NCBI GenBank assembly: GCA_034414595.1
Contig: DAOULY010000021.1
Location: forward strand, 62,001-126,000
DNA: 64,000 bases
Direction of reading: 5' to 3'
Source: DAOULY01 sp034414595
GTDB taxonomy: Bacteria; Chloroflexota; Dehalococcoidia; SZUA-161; JAUWZY01
Below are positions 50,936-60,198 of this stretch, piece after piece. How positions within the stretch are numbered: the stretch's first letter is position 1; the number at the start of each line of letters is the position of its first letter. The notes under the pieces are model-generated. The model was given only the letters and a program-made list of their open reading frames with translations, had not been told where the DNA came from and did not search any database. The position numbers and the translations under genes are program-made.

Positions 50936-51634
50936 CTACACGCAATCGCGCCTGCCCCTTTGTTTCTTAAAGTAGGACAGCTCAGACAATGGCATTTCCC
51001 CAATTTGTGCACGAGAGATATCTGCTTGCCACTTCCAAATTATTTTGGCTTTATCGCTGGGGCTTAGAGGCAGTTGTGCCTGCCTGCTGTAGTGCATTAA
51101 AGGAATGAGTCTGATAGACCGGTCTATTTCATTGTGCAACTGATATTTCTTGAGCGAAGAGTACGAAAGGCTACCGATACAAAGAATAATCTTTGGCTGT
51201 ATAATTTTAATTTCTCTGGCGAGGAAATACTCAAAGCAGTGTGTGGCCCTCGTGTTGAGAACCTCCTTATGCTGTTGTTTAGCCACTCCACATTTTACCA
51301 GATTGGTGAAATACGGGATTGTCCCCCAGTTTTCCTTCACAAATTGCCTTAATATGTAAAGCGGACTCTTCTTGCTGCGTTCTCGAAGTTCAAACAATCC
51401 ACCTATGTGCGGCCCTTCACCACCCTCCCCACTCGGGGCTTCAGCCACAATCATAATAGGGGTGTCCTTGTTGCCAACCGATGGAGACCAGATGGGTTCT
51501 TCGGTCTTTTTCACCTTGCATTCTTTCTCGTGTTTGCAGCAAAAGCTGTCCGCCGCGATAGACCTTTGAATTTGAAAGTTGTTAGTTTTGAAGTTTTTTG
51601 AAAAAAGCTTGAATATCTCATCATTCTTGGACAT
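50936..51634 (-). CDS. uracil-DNA glycosylase superfamily protein (232 aa)
   Basis: The strand IMIVAEAPSGEGGEG fits motif 1 of family 4/5 uracil-DNA glycosylases (usual form V-G-E-A-P-G), the middle YFTNLVKCG fits the N-x-V-x-C motif, and LMHYSRQ replaces the usual H-P-S of motif B. Cysteines at about 32-39, in THCFEYFLAREI and in IILCIGSLSY are placed like the ligands of the iron-sulfur cluster in this family. AGGAGG lies 5 bases before ATG. The changed motifs leave the exact base specificity open. A+T-rich; near the rearranged segment. Confidence 0.7.
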   Translation of the reverse strand: MSKNDEIFKLFSKNFKTNNFQIQRSIAADSFCCKHEKECKVKKTEEPIWSPSVGNKDTPIMIVAEAPSGEGGEGPHIGGLFELRERSKKSPLYILRQFVKENWGTIPYFTNLVKCGVAKQQHKEVLNTRATHCFEYFLAREIKIIQPKIILCIGSLSYSSLKKYQLHNEIDRSIRLIPLMHYSRQAQLPLSPSDKAKIIWKWQADISRAQIGEMPLSELSYFKKQRGRRDCV

Positions 51635-51871
51635 AAGAACCTCCTATGGCTTTCAAGTTCCCATTAAAAGCTGCTGTTAGACCAAGTATAGCGTCGGCTT
51701 GATCGAGTATCAACGGCGTTGGTCTTTTGAGGTCTCTACTGATCCGGCCAGATTGTGCTGATCGGATCGACCTCTCCTCTGCATAATTAAAGCTACTTGC
51801 TTCTGCCCGGAGTGCGCTGCGGACTAACAAAACAAGGTGTTTGTTGGGTGCCGTAATACCCGCATTGGGAC

Positions 51872-51900
51872 TTGACAAAAAGTTAAAAGGCGGGTAAACT
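51872..51900 (+). promoter_or_regulatory. trp operon promoter
   Basis: TTGACA (51872-51877), 17 bases, TAAACT (51895-51900); transcription should begin near 51907, at the start of the T-box leader. Confidence 0.8.
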
Positions 51901-51906
51901 AAGCTC

Positions 51907-52207
51907 AAACTGAATAGGGCAAAGGCTGAGAACAAGAGTAGTATGCCTTCAAGCGGGGCGACAGAGAGTCGGGGCAGGTGAGAGCCGATGCCAGCGCGGA
52001 AGCAGAATGGACTTGGGAGCTGCAAGCCGAAAGGCAGTAAGCTGAGTAGAGCTTGACGGAATGGCACCGTTATCATGGCCTAGGGTATCGAGGTAGATTG
52101 TATATCTCCGTACCCGAAAAGAGATAGCTGTATCTTGCATTTGGCAGGAGATGGCTAAAAAGGGTGGCACCGCGAGTTGAACCCCTCGCCCCTTGCGAGG
52201 GGTTTTT
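51907..52207 (+). promoter_or_regulatory. T-box riboswitch (tRNA-Trp) of the trp operon
   Basis: Leader of about 300 nt. Landmarks: an AGTA motif near 51938; GAATGGAC with the specifier codon TGG at 52008-52010; stem III ACGG / CCGT near 52057; the T-box AGGGTGGCACCGCG at 52161-52174; and a terminator CCCCTCGC / GCGAGGGG (52182-52202) with T run to 52207. The acceptor bulge TGGC pairs with GCCA, the 3' end of the tRNA-Trp at 35741. Uncharged tRNA-Trp would favour the antiterminator and switch on trp synthesis. Confidence 0.93.
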
Positions 52208-52225
52208 CTTTTGGAGTAAAAGGCC

Positions 52226-53680
52226 ATGTACTATCCGTCTTTGAGCGAGGTGCAAAAACTCAAGAAAAGTGGCAACCTGGTGCCGGTCTACCGCGAGATC
52301 ATGGCCGATCTGGAAACGCCGGTCTCGGCCTACATGAAGGTCGGTGGCAGCGATTATTCCTTTCTTCTGGAGAGCGTCGAAGGTGGGGAGCGGCTGGCCC
52401 GCTACAGCTTCATCGGCACCGAGCCCTATCTGGTAGTGCGCACTGGCGAGACGGCGGGGAAAGCCATTGACCCGCTCCTCCCCATAGCAGAGGAGCTAAG
52501 TAAATACAAGCTGATGCCAATTTCCGGGCTGCCCCGGTTCCACGGCGGTGCTGTGGGCTATCTGGCCTATGACGCTGTGAACTACTTCGAACGGCTGCCA
52601 GCACCCGATTACGATCCCCTGGCGCTGCCGGAATCGGTGTTCATGTTCGCCGATACCGTGTTGGTATTCGACCACCTCACTCACAAGATCAAGATCGTGA
52701 GCCATGCCCACCTCGATGGCGACGTCGAGAAGGCATACCAGAGAGCGGTGGACAAGATCGAGGGCTTAGTGCAAAAGCTGAGGCAACCCATTGAGCCAAA
52801 TAAGCATACCGATATTTCACCGACACACACATCCAAGAATGCGGTGTCCTCCAACCTATCGCGGGCAGAGTTTGAGGCAATTGTGGCTCAAGCTAAGGAG
52901 TATATCTTCGCCGGTGAGATTATCCAGGTGGTGCTATCACAGCGGTTTGCTCGCACCACTCAAGCTGACCCCTTTGACATCTACCGCGCCCTGCGCAGCA
53001 TCAACCCCTCGCCCTATATGTACTACCTGCAGCTAAAGGACTGCCACATCGTCGGAGCCTCCCCGGAGCTTCTGGTCCGGGTCGAGGATGAAGTGGTGTC
53101 CACCCATCCCATCGCCGGGACGCGACCTCGGGGCAAAGACCCTGAGGAGGACTCAGCTCTGGAGGAAGAGCTGCGCCACGACGAGAAGGAGTGCGCCGAG
53201 CATATTATGCTGCTGGACCTGGGCCGCAATGATATCGGGCGTGTCAGCGAGCCAGGCACCGTCCAGGTCACTCAGTTGATGGATGTGGAGCGTTACTCCC
53301 ATGTCATGCACCTGGTGTCGCATGTCCAGGGCAAGCTCCGCCGGGACCTGACTCCATTGGATGCTGTGCGGGCTTGCTTTCCAGCAGGCACCGTCTCCGG
53401 CGCGCCCAAGATTCGGGCCATGGAGATCATCGCCGAGCTGGAGCCAGATAAGAGAGGCCCCTATGCCGGGGCGGTAGGCTATTTCAGTTTCTCTGGAAAT
53501 CTGGATACGGCAATAACCATCAGAACCATAGTAATCACTCAAGGTGTGGCCTATGTCCAGGCGGGCGCCGGGATTGTGGCCGACAGCGTACCTGAGCGTG
53601 AGTACCAGGAGTGCGTGAACAAGGCCCAGGCTTTGCTCAAAGCAATCGAGCAAGCGGAGGGAATTCAGGTAAGTGCATAG
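52226..53680 (+). CDS. trpE: anthranilate synthase component I (484 aa)
   Basis: Converts chorismate to anthranilate with ammonia from TrpG. The N-terminal feedback region has LLESVEGGERLARYSFIG (the L-L-E-S motif for tryptophan binding), the catalytic domain has GEIIQVVLSQRF, PSPYMYYL, HPIAGTRPRG, DEKECAEHIMLLDLGRNDIGRV, FPAGTVSGAPKIRAMEII and PYAGAVGYFSF. Full length. First gene after the T-box, so under tRNA-Trp control as well as feedback inhibition. Confidence 0.96.
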   Translation: MYYPSLSEVQKLKKSGNLVPVYREIMADLETPVSAYMKVGGSDYSFLLESVEGGERLARYSFIGTEPYLVVRTGETAGKAIDPLLPIAEELSKYKLMPISGLPRFHGGAVGYLAYDAVNYFERLPAPDYDPLALPESVFMFADTVLVFDHLTHKIKIVSHAHLDGDVEKAYQRAVDKIEGLVQKLRQPIEPNKHTDISPTHTSKNAVSSNLSRAEFEAIVAQAKEYIFAGEIIQVVLSQRFARTTQADPFDIYRALRSINPSPYMYYLQLKDCHIVGASPELLVRVEDEVVSTHPIAGTRPRGKDPEEDSALEEELRHDEKECAEHIMLLDLGRNDIGRVSEPGTVQVTQLMDVERYSHVMHLVSHVQGKLRRDLTPLDAVRACFPAGTVSGAPKIRAMEIIAELEPDKRGPYAGAVGYFSFSGNLDTAITIRTIVITQGVAYVQAGAGIVADSVPEREYQECVNKAQALLKAIEQAEGIQVSA

Positions 53681-53688
53681 GAGAGACC

Positions 53689-54267
53689 GTGCTGCTACTG
53701 ATAGACAACTACGATAGCTTCGTCTACAACCTGTTTCAGTACCTGTGTGAGCTGGGCCAGCAGGTGGAGGTAGTGCGCAACGACATGGTGACCATCAGCG
53801 AGATCGAGAAAATGCATCCCGAACGCATAGTGATATCGCCTGGCCCCGGAACTCCCGATAGGGCCGGCATCTGCAATGATGTCATTCGTCACTTTGGTGC
53901 CGAACTGCCCATCTTAGGAGTCTGCCTCGGGCATCAGTGCGTCGGCTATAGCTATGGCGCTGTGGTAGAGCGAGCGGGTGAAGTCATGCACGGCAAGATG
54001 TCCCTGATTGAACACGATGGCAGGGGCGTCCTCGCCGGGCTGCCCAATCCCTTCACGGCGATTCGCTACCATTCCCTGGCGGTGATGCCTGAGGGCCTGC
54101 CAGATTGCCTCGAGATAACCGCCCGGACCCCAAAGGGCATTATCATGGGGTTACGGCACCGCCAGTATCCGGTGGAGGGCATTCAGTTTCACCCAGAGTC
54201 AATCATGACCGAGGTGGGAAAAGACCTTTTGAGGAATTTCTTGAAAGGGGGAGGCAGAAATGATTAG
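53689..54267 (+). CDS. trpG: anthranilate synthase component II, glutamine amidotransferase (192 aa)
   Basis: Class I amidotransferase supplying ammonia to TrpE. Starts LLLIDNYDSFVYNLFQYL; oxyanion SPGPGTPDRAG; nucleophile Cys in LGVCLGHQCVGY; His-Glu in GIQFHPESIMTE. I use GTG 53689, which follows AGGAGA and fits the family; the frame is open further upstream inside trpE. It overlaps trpD by 8 bp. Confidence 0.95.
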   Translation: MLLLIDNYDSFVYNLFQYLCELGQQVEVVRNDMVTISEIEKMHPERIVISPGPGTPDRAGICNDVIRHFGAELPILGVCLGHQCVGYSYGAVVERAGEVMHGKMSLIEHDGRGVLAGLPNPFTAIRYHSLAVMPEGLPDCLEITARTPKGIIMGLRHRQYPVEGIQFHPESIMTEVGKDLLRNFLKGGGRND

Positions 54268-55273
54268 GGAAGCAATTGGAATGCTGGTTGCGGGCCAGTC
54301 GCTGACAACCGAGCAAGCAGCGCAGGTGATGGAGGAGATCATGAGCGGTGAGGCCACACCAGCGCAAATCGGCGCCTTTGCCACCGCGCTCCGGCTCAAG
54401 GAGGAGACGGTGGACGAAATCACCGGGCTGGCCAGAGTGATGCGGGCCAATGCCGTCCCGGTGAGGTTTCCCGGGCCGTTGCTCGATACCGCTGGCACCG
54501 GCGGCGATGGCTCATCCACCTTCAACATCTCCACTGCGGCAGCCCTGGTCGCTGCCGGGGCCGGGGTCAAGGTGGCCAAGCACGGCAACCGGGCCATGAG
54601 CAGCGGCTGTGGCAGCGCTGACGTGCTGGAGCAGCTGGGAATCAAGATCGACCCCAATGCTGAGCAGGTGCAGGAATGCCTGGAGAAGGTAGGCATAGGA
54701 TTCATGTTCGCCCCACTGTTCCACCCGGCGATGAAACACGCCGCTGGACCTCGGCGCGAGATCGGAATTCGCACCGTGTTCAATATCGTGGGGCCTCTGA
54801 CCAACCCCGCCGGCGCTGGCTCCCAACTATTGGGTGTGGCGGAAGGCTCACTGATGGACAAGATGGCCCAGGCACTTCAGCGCCTCGGCTGTCACCATGC
54901 CCTCATCGTGCACGGCGAGGACGGCCTGGATGAGGTCAGCACCTGCGACCGCACTATGATCAGCGAGGTGACGAAAGACGAGATCAAGAGCTATGTCCTC
55001 ACGCCTGAGGAACTCGGCTTCAGTCGAGCCAGCGTGGCAAGCCTGCGCAGCAGTTCTGCTCAGGAGAATGCCAAGATGCTCCAGGATGTCCTGTCCGGGG
55101 CACAAGGCCCGTGCCGCGATATAGCGCTCCTGAACGCAGCCGCAGCGTTGATCGCCGCTGACAAGGCCCAGAGCTGGGAGGAAGGGCTACAGCTGGCGCG
55201 AGAGTCCATAGATAGCGGTCAAGCATTGCAGAAGCTCAAGGCCCTGGCAGAGATCAGTCGCACCTTTGGTTGA
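54260..55273 (+). CDS. trpD: anthranilate phosphoribosyltransferase (337 aa)
   Basis: Joins anthranilate and PRPP. The PRPP loop is DTAGTGGDGSSTFNIST; further motifs are VAKHGNRAMSSGCGSADVLE, FAPLFHPAMKHAAGPRREIGIRTVFNIVGPLTNPAG and VHGEDGLDEVS. Normal length. ATG overlaps the trpG stop, consistent with coupling. Confidence 0.96.
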   Translation: MIREAIGMLVAGQSLTTEQAAQVMEEIMSGEATPAQIGAFATALRLKEETVDEITGLARVMRANAVPVRFPGPLLDTAGTGGDGSSTFNISTAAALVAAGAGVKVAKHGNRAMSSGCGSADVLEQLGIKIDPNAEQVQECLEKVGIGFMFAPLFHPAMKHAAGPRREIGIRTVFNIVGPLTNPAGAGSQLLGVAEGSLMDKMAQALQRLGCHHALIVHGEDGLDEVSTCDRTMISEVTKDEIKSYVLTPEELGFSRASVASLRSSSAQENAKMLQDVLSGAQGPCRDIALLNAAAALIAADKAQSWEEGLQLARESIDSGQALQKLKALAEISRTFG

Positions 55274-55279
55274 ACTGTA

Positions 55280-56053
55280 ATGTTAACTCAGATCCTACAG
55301 GGAAAGGCTGAGGAGGTTGCGGCCCGGCAGCATAGCATGCCTCTGGAGCAACTGGAGGCGCTGATTGCGAAGCAGTCGCCGCCACTCGATCTGGCTTCAG
55401 CCCTCAGCGGCGACGGCATCCAGTTGATCGCTGAGATCAAGAAAGCGTCGCCGTCACGGGGCGTAATTGCGCCCGACCTGGACCCGGTGAAGCTGGCCCG
55501 GGCCTATGCCGACAACGGCGCCGCCGCCATATCAGTGTTGACCGAGGCTAAGCACTTCCAGGGCAGCCTCGACAACCTGGTGGCCATTAGAGGAGCACTC
55601 GATAACAGGAAAATCCCGTTGCTGCGCAAGGATTTCATCTTCACCCCCTACCAGATATACGAATCCCGGGCCTATGGTGCCGATAGCCTGCTTCTGATAG
55701 TTGCAGTCCTGAACGACGACCAGCTTCAAGAGCTGCTGTCTCTGGGCCACCAGCTTGGTATGCAGTGCCTGGTGGAAGTTCACAACGAGGCAGAACTGGA
55801 GCGAGCACTCTCGAGTCAGGCCAAGATCATCGGCATCAACAACCGCGACCTCAATACCTTTGAGGTGGACCTGGCTACAACCCTGATGCTTCGGCCCCTG
55901 ATTCCCAGTGATCGCATTGTCGTCAGCGAAAGTGGCATCAGGAACCGGGAAGATGTGCAGAGGCTGCACCAATGTGGCGTTGATGCCATTCTCGTTGGCG
56001 AGGCTTTAGCCGCTGCCGGCGATGTTGCGGCTAAGGTCAAAGAACTAATATGA
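55280..56053 (+). CDS. trpC: indole-3-glycerol phosphate synthase (257 aa)
   Basis: TIM-barrel enzyme closing the indole ring. Seen: LIAEIKKASPSRGVI (catalytic Lys), ISVLTEAKHFQGS, PLLRKDFIFTPYQIYESRAYGADSLLLI, CLVEVHNEAEL, IGINNRDLNTFEVD and SESGIRNREDV. Six bases after trpD, 4-bp overlap with trpF; not fused to it. Confidence 0.96.
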   Translation: MLTQILQGKAEEVAARQHSMPLEQLEALIAKQSPPLDLASALSGDGIQLIAEIKKASPSRGVIAPDLDPVKLARAYADNGAAAISVLTEAKHFQGSLDNLVAIRGALDNRKIPLLRKDFIFTPYQIYESRAYGADSLLLIVAVLNDDQLQELLSLGHQLGMQCLVEVHNEAELERALSSQAKIIGINNRDLNTFEVDLATTLMLRPLIPSDRIVVSESGIRNREDVQRLHQCGVDAILVGEALAAAGDVAAKVKELI

Positions 56054-56709
56054 CCAGAATCAAGATCTGCGGTGTTACTGAGATCGACCACGCCCTGGCA
56101 GCAGCGGAGGCAGGGGCTGATCTGCTGGGACTGGTCTTTTACCCTCCGAGCAAGCGCTACCTGTCCACGGAGAAGGCAAAGCAGATAGCGTCGGCGGTGA
56201 GCCAGTGCCACCCTCGGCCGCTTACAGTTGGCGTGTTCGTCAACATGCCCGCGCCAGAGGTGAACTCCATCGCTGACTTCTGCGGGCTGGACTGGGTGCA
56301 GTTGAGCGGCGATGAGGACTGGCAGTATTGCCAGCTGATCGAGAAACCCGTGATCAAAGCCCTCCATGTAGCTGGCCAGAGCGCAGAAGAAATTGCAGCA
56401 CAGCTGGCACTGGGCCACAGTATATTGGGCCGGGATGGCTTCATCTGCCTTTTGGATACCGAGGTCAAAGGAAGCTACGGCGGCACCGGCCAAGCCTTTG
56501 ACTGGGCGCTGGCTGAGGCAGTGTCGTCCAACTCTCCGGTGCTCCTGGCCGGAGGGCTGGCTGTGGATAATGCGGCTCAGGCGGTAACAGCGGTCAAGCC
56601 CTGGGGTGTGGACGTTTCCAGCGGAGTGGAAACCGGAGACAAGAAGGATATCGCCAAGATCAAGGCATTCATCGAGGCGGTGAGAGGCACAGATGAAACC
56701 GCAAGATAG
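56050..56709 (+). CDS. trpF: phosphoribosylanthranilate isomerase (219 aa)
   Basis: TIM-barrel isomerase. Starts TRIKICGVTEIDHALAA with the catalytic Cys; has LVFYPPSKRYLS, VGVFVNMP, VQLSGDE, LLDTEVKGSYGGTGQAFDW and VDVSSGVETGDKKDIAKI. The ATG overlaps the trpC stop (ATGA type) and the 3' end overlaps trpB by 17 bp. Confidence 0.95.
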   Translation: MTRIKICGVTEIDHALAAAEAGADLLGLVFYPPSKRYLSTEKAKQIASAVSQCHPRPLTVGVFVNMPAPEVNSIADFCGLDWVQLSGDEDWQYCQLIEKPVIKALHVAGQSAEEIAAQLALGHSILGRDGFICLLDTEVKGSYGGTGQAFDWALAEAVSSNSPVLLAGGLAVDNAAQAVTAVKPWGVDVSSGVETGDKKDIAKIKAFIEAVRGTDETAR

Positions 56710-57895
56710 GTTACCGGACTCGCGCGGGTACTTCGGGCCTTTCGGGGGCAAGTTTGTACCCGAGACCCTGATGCCGGCTCTGGAGCAGTTGGAGCGGGCC
56801 TATGAGGAAGCACAGCGAGATGCCGCTTTCCAGCGCCGCCTCGAGGGGCTGCTCAAAGACTTTGCCGGTCGCCCCACGCCGCTGTACCACGCCAAGGAGC
56901 TTACCGCTCGCTGTGGCGGGGCCACGATATTGGTCAAGCGGGAAGATTTGGCCCATACCGGGGCACACAAGATAAACAATGTGCTGGGGCAGGCATTGCT
57001 CGCTGAGAGCATGGGCAAGAGGCGTATCATCGCCGAGACCGGAGCCGGACAGCACGGAGTGGCCGTGGCGGCTGTCTGCGCCATGCTGGGCCTTGAGTGC
57101 ATCGTATATATGGGGGATGAGGATATCCAGCGGCAAGCGCTCAATGTGTTCCGCATGAGATTGCTGGGCGCTGAGGTCCGCCCGGTGTCATCGGGCAGCC
57201 GCACCCTTAAGGATGCCATCAACGAGGCGATCAGGGATTGGGTCACCAATGTGGATACTACCCACTATCTCCTGGGCTCCATAGTCGGGCCACACCCCTA
57301 TCCCACGATGGTGCGCGATTTTCAGTCGGTGGTGGGGAGAGAGACTAGGGAACAGGTGCAGCAGGCATTCGGACGCCTGCCCGACTATATAGTTGCCTGT
57401 GTCGGTGGTGGCAGCAACTCCATTGGCATATTCTATCCCTTTCTCCCCGATGAAAGCGTGAAGCTCATCGGGGTCGAGGGCGGCGGGCGAGGCCTGGACA
57501 GTGGACAGCATGCCGCCACCCTGGTCGCCGGCGAGGTCGGTGTATTGCACGGAGCTAAGTCCTATGTGTTGCAGGACGAGCACGGGCAGATAAGAGCAAC
57601 TCACAGCATCTCGGCAGGGCTGGACTATCCCGGCGTCGGCCCCGAGCTCAGCTATTACAAGGACATCGGGCGGGCAACCTTCGTCGCTGTCAGCGATAAC
57701 GAGACGCTGGAGGGGTTCAAGCTCCTCTCGGCTGCCGAGGGTATCATCCCAGCCCTGGAATCGGCCCACGCCGTATACTACGCTGCCCAGATGGCGTCTC
57801 AACTTAGCAAGGAACAGCTCATCGTGATCAATCTCTCCGGGCGAGGGGACAAGGATATACACATTGTGGCTGAGGCCCTGGGAGTAGAACTGTGA
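56693..57895 (+). CDS. trpB: tryptophan synthase beta chain (400 aa)
   Basis: PLP enzyme joining indole and serine. YFGPFGGKFVPETLMPAL at the start marks the TrpB1 type. PLP lysine in HTGAHKINNVLGQALLA, RIIAETGAGQHGVA, SGSRTLKDAINEAIRDWV, CVGGGSNSIGIFYPF and the late LSGRGDKDI. Full length. Works in a complex with TrpA encoded next; GTGA overlap. Confidence 0.97.
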   Translation: MKPQDRLPDSRGYFGPFGGKFVPETLMPALEQLERAYEEAQRDAAFQRRLEGLLKDFAGRPTPLYHAKELTARCGGATILVKREDLAHTGAHKINNVLGQALLAESMGKRRIIAETGAGQHGVAVAAVCAMLGLECIVYMGDEDIQRQALNVFRMRLLGAEVRPVSSGSRTLKDAINEAIRDWVTNVDTTHYLLGSIVGPHPYPTMVRDFQSVVGRETREQVQQAFGRLPDYIVACVGGGSNSIGIFYPFLPDESVKLIGVEGGGRGLDSGQHAATLVAGEVGVLHGAKSYVLQDEHGQIRATHSISAGLDYPGVGPELSYYKDIGRATFVAVSDNETLEGFKLLSAAEGIIPALESAHAVYYAAQMASQLSKEQLIVINLSGRGDKDIHIVAEALGVEL

Positions 57896-58668
57896 GCCGC
57901 ATAGCCTCTGCCTTTGCTGCCCGGCGCAAAGCCCTCATCGCCTACTTGACGGTAGGCTATCCCAGTGTGGAGGCCACCCTCGAGGTCATCCCGGCTTTGG
58001 TCTCCGCCGGCTGCGACATCATCGAGCTCGGCATCCCCTTCTCCGACCCTCTGGCCGACGGAGCCACCATTCAGGAGGCAAGCTTCAAAGCACTTCAGCA
58101 AGGGGTCACTCCTGAGCTCTGCCTGAAGGTAGCAGGGCAACTGCGCCAGAGGGTTGAGGCCCCTTTAGTATTCATGACCTATTATAACCCCGTGCTCCAT
58201 CATGGACTCGATTCTTTCTGCGTCGCTTGTGAGCAAATGGGCGTGGACGGCCTGATTGTCCCCGATCTTCCTCCCGACGAGGCCGGCGAACTCGAGGCAG
58301 CAAGTCAGGGCCACGGGCTCGATCTCATCTACCTGCTGGCACCCAACAGCAGCAAGCAGCGCATCGCTTTGGTGGGACAGAGGTCTCGGGGGTTCGTCTA
58401 TCTGGTGTCACTCACCGGGGTTACCGGGGCCAGGGCGAAATTACCTCCAGAGCTGGAGGGATTTGTAGCCAGGGTGCGAAAGGTGGCCAAACAACCGCTC
58501 TGCGTTGGCTTCGGTGTCTCCACTCCGGAGCAGGCAAGGCGCGTAGCCCAGGTAGCCGACGGCGTGATTGTGGGCAGCCGCATCATTCAATTGCTCCGCG
58601 ATGAAAACCCTCCCTATGATGCTACAAGGGCCTTTGTCCGAAGTTTAAGGGAAGCCTTAGACACTTAG
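57892..58668 (+). CDS. trpA: tryptophan synthase alpha chain (258 aa)
   Basis: Cleaves indole-3-glycerol phosphate. Catalytic Glu in CDIIELGIPFSDPLADGATIQ, Asp in LIVPDLPPDEA, phosphate loop VSLTGVTGARAKLP, and VGFGVSTPEQARRVAQVADGVIVGSRI. GTG start overlaps trpB. Last gene of the operon; its stop codon overlaps the stop of a convergent gene, with no terminator between. Confidence 0.96.
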   Translation: MSRIASAFAARRKALIAYLTVGYPSVEATLEVIPALVSAGCDIIELGIPFSDPLADGATIQEASFKALQQGVTPELCLKVAGQLRQRVEAPLVFMTYYNPVLHHGLDSFCVACEQMGVDGLIVPDLPPDEAGELEAASQGHGLDLIYLLAPNSSKQRIALVGQRSRGFVYLVSLTGVTGARAKLPPELEGFVARVRKVAKQPLCVGFGVSTPEQARRVAQVADGVIVGSRIIQLLRDENPPYDATRAFVRSLREALDT

Positions 58669-59402
58669 CCGGCAACACCGCGACGGAGTGCCATGGCCCC
58701 GAGGACGGTCATGGCCACAGCGAACGCAACCAAGACCCCGAGGTCCAACCCCACACCCAGCAGCGTTTTCCCCTCGATCATTATCCCCTTCAGACCATCA
58801 ACAGCATAGGTCAAGGGCAAGACCCTGGCTATATATTGAAGATAGGTAGACATTTGCTCCACCGGCCAGAAGACGCCGCAGAGAAGAATCTGGGGGACAA
58901 GGATCAGGGGGATGAATTGAACGACCTGGAATTCGTTTCGAGCAAAGCCGGAGGCTACTATGCCCAGGTTGAGGGCCATCACGATGACGATGATGAGAAA
59001 GACGAATACCTGCCACAGCGCCCCCTGATATTGCACGTCTATGACGTACACGAGGAACAGGAGTATTATCAGGGACTGAGCTACGGCGAACAGGAAGAAT
59101 CCCAAAAGATAGCCGAGGACTATGTCTATGCGGGACACCGGGGCTGCCATAAGGCGCTCCATAGTGCCCTGGGAGCGCTCTCTGAGGAAGCTGATGCCGG
59201 TGAGGAGGAACACAAAGAACAGGGCAATTACAGCAAGCAGCGCCGGAGCTACGTAGTCCAAGACGCGCTCCTGGGGAAAGCTGGCCCAGATCACTGTCAT
59301 CACCACAATAGGCACCAGTACTATCAGTGCGATGGTGCGCCGGTCGCGCAGCAGCTGGTATATCAGCCTGCGTGCTATGGCGATGACATTACCGGGAGTC
59401 AT
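58665..59402 (-). CDS. ABC-2 type transporter permease (245 aa)
   Basis: Six hydrophobic segments of the ABC-2 exporter type. The loop FLRERSQGTMERLMAAPVSR after helix 2 is the coupling segment typical of the family (DrrB/NodJ/YhhJ). I prefer ATG 59402 to GTG 59417: GAGG lies 9 bases upstream. It overlaps the ATPase gene end by 14 bp, so they form one exporter; substrate may be a drug, lipid or glycan. Confidence 0.88.
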   Translation of the reverse strand: MTPGNVIAIARRLIYQLLRDRRTIALIVLVPIVVMTVIWASFPQERVLDYVAPALLAVIALFFVFLLTGISFLRERSQGTMERLMAAPVSRIDIVLGYLLGFFLFAVAQSLIILLFLVYVIDVQYQGALWQVFVFLIIVIVMALNLGIVASGFARNEFQVVQFIPLILVPQILLCGVFWPVEQMSTYLQYIARVLPLTYAVDGLKGIMIEGKTLLGVGLDLGVLVAFAVAMTVLGAMALRRGVAG

Positions 59403-60177
59403 CTGGCAAAACCTCACCGCGTACGAAGTACAAAAAGGCGTCCTCCAAGGTAGCTCCAGGCTGCCCCGTGGCCTGCCTCAACTCTTCTGGTGTGCCTTCG
59501 GCGATGATCCGCCCCAGGCGCAGGAAAGCGAGGCGATCACAATGGGCGGCATCATCCATGGTATGGCTGGAGATGATCAGCGTGACTCCACTGGTGGTCA
59601 AATCGCGGAAGTGGTCCCAGAAAGTGACCCTGAGCTCAGGGTCCAGGCCCACTGTGGGCTCGTCAAGGAGCAGCAGGGAGGGTTTGTGAACAATGGCGCA
59701 GGCCAGGCTGGCCCGCTGTCTCATGCCACCGCTCAGCTTCAGCGTTGGAGTATCGCGCCGGTCCCAGAGGTCAGCGACCCGTATCGCCTCCTCCACCTGC
59801 CGGGCACGCTGCTCCTTGTCGTTCAGGCCGTAGACTCGGGCAAAAAAGTCCACATTCTGCAGCACGGAGAGCTCGCCATAAAGAGCAGAGAGCTGGGGCA
59901 TATAGCCAATGAGCCGGGCCACTTTGCGCGGCTCGTTCTGTCCCAGGACCTCCAAGCTGCCGCTTTGCGGCCTGAGCAGGCCCACCAGCAGCCGGATCAG
60001 TGTGGACTTCCCAGAGCCATTGGGGCCGAGTAGTCCAAAGCTTATGCCCTGTGGCACCTGTAACTTCAAACCCCGGAGTGCTTTGATATTGCCATAGGCA
60101 AACGATATGTCCTCAGCGTCTATAGCGAGGCCGTCAGATTTTCCTCTCGATGTCAGCGGTGGCTGGCTTTCTGTCAT
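59389..60177 (-). CDS. ABC transporter ATP-binding protein (262 aa)
   Basis: Nucleotide-binding subunit of the exporter. Walker A LLGPNGSGKSTLI, Q-loop GYMPQLSALYGELSV, signature LKLSGGMRQRASLA, Walker B SLLLLDEPTVGLDP and switch His in IISSHTMDDAAHCDR. The N-terminal 15 residues are a polar extension. Upstream of the permease in a two-gene unit. Confidence 0.93.
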   Translation of the reverse strand: MTESQPPLTSRGKSDGLAIDAEDISFAYGNIKALRGLKLQVPQGISFGLLGPNGSGKSTLIRLLVGLLRPQSGSLEVLGQNEPRKVARLIGYMPQLSALYGELSVLQNVDFFARVYGLNDKEQRARQVEEAIRVADLWDRRDTPTLKLSGGMRQRASLACAIVHKPSLLLLDEPTVGLDPELRVTFWDHFRDLTTSGVTLIISSHTMDDAAHCDRLAFLRLGRIIAEGTPEELRQATGQPGATLEDAFLYFVRGEVLPDDSR

Positions 60178-60198
60178 GGCGCTCTTCCCTAAATTATA

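Noticed and set aside
58660..58672. Terminator between convergent trpA and the ABC permease gene
   Set aside because: The two stop codons overlap and there is no room or hairpin for a terminator.
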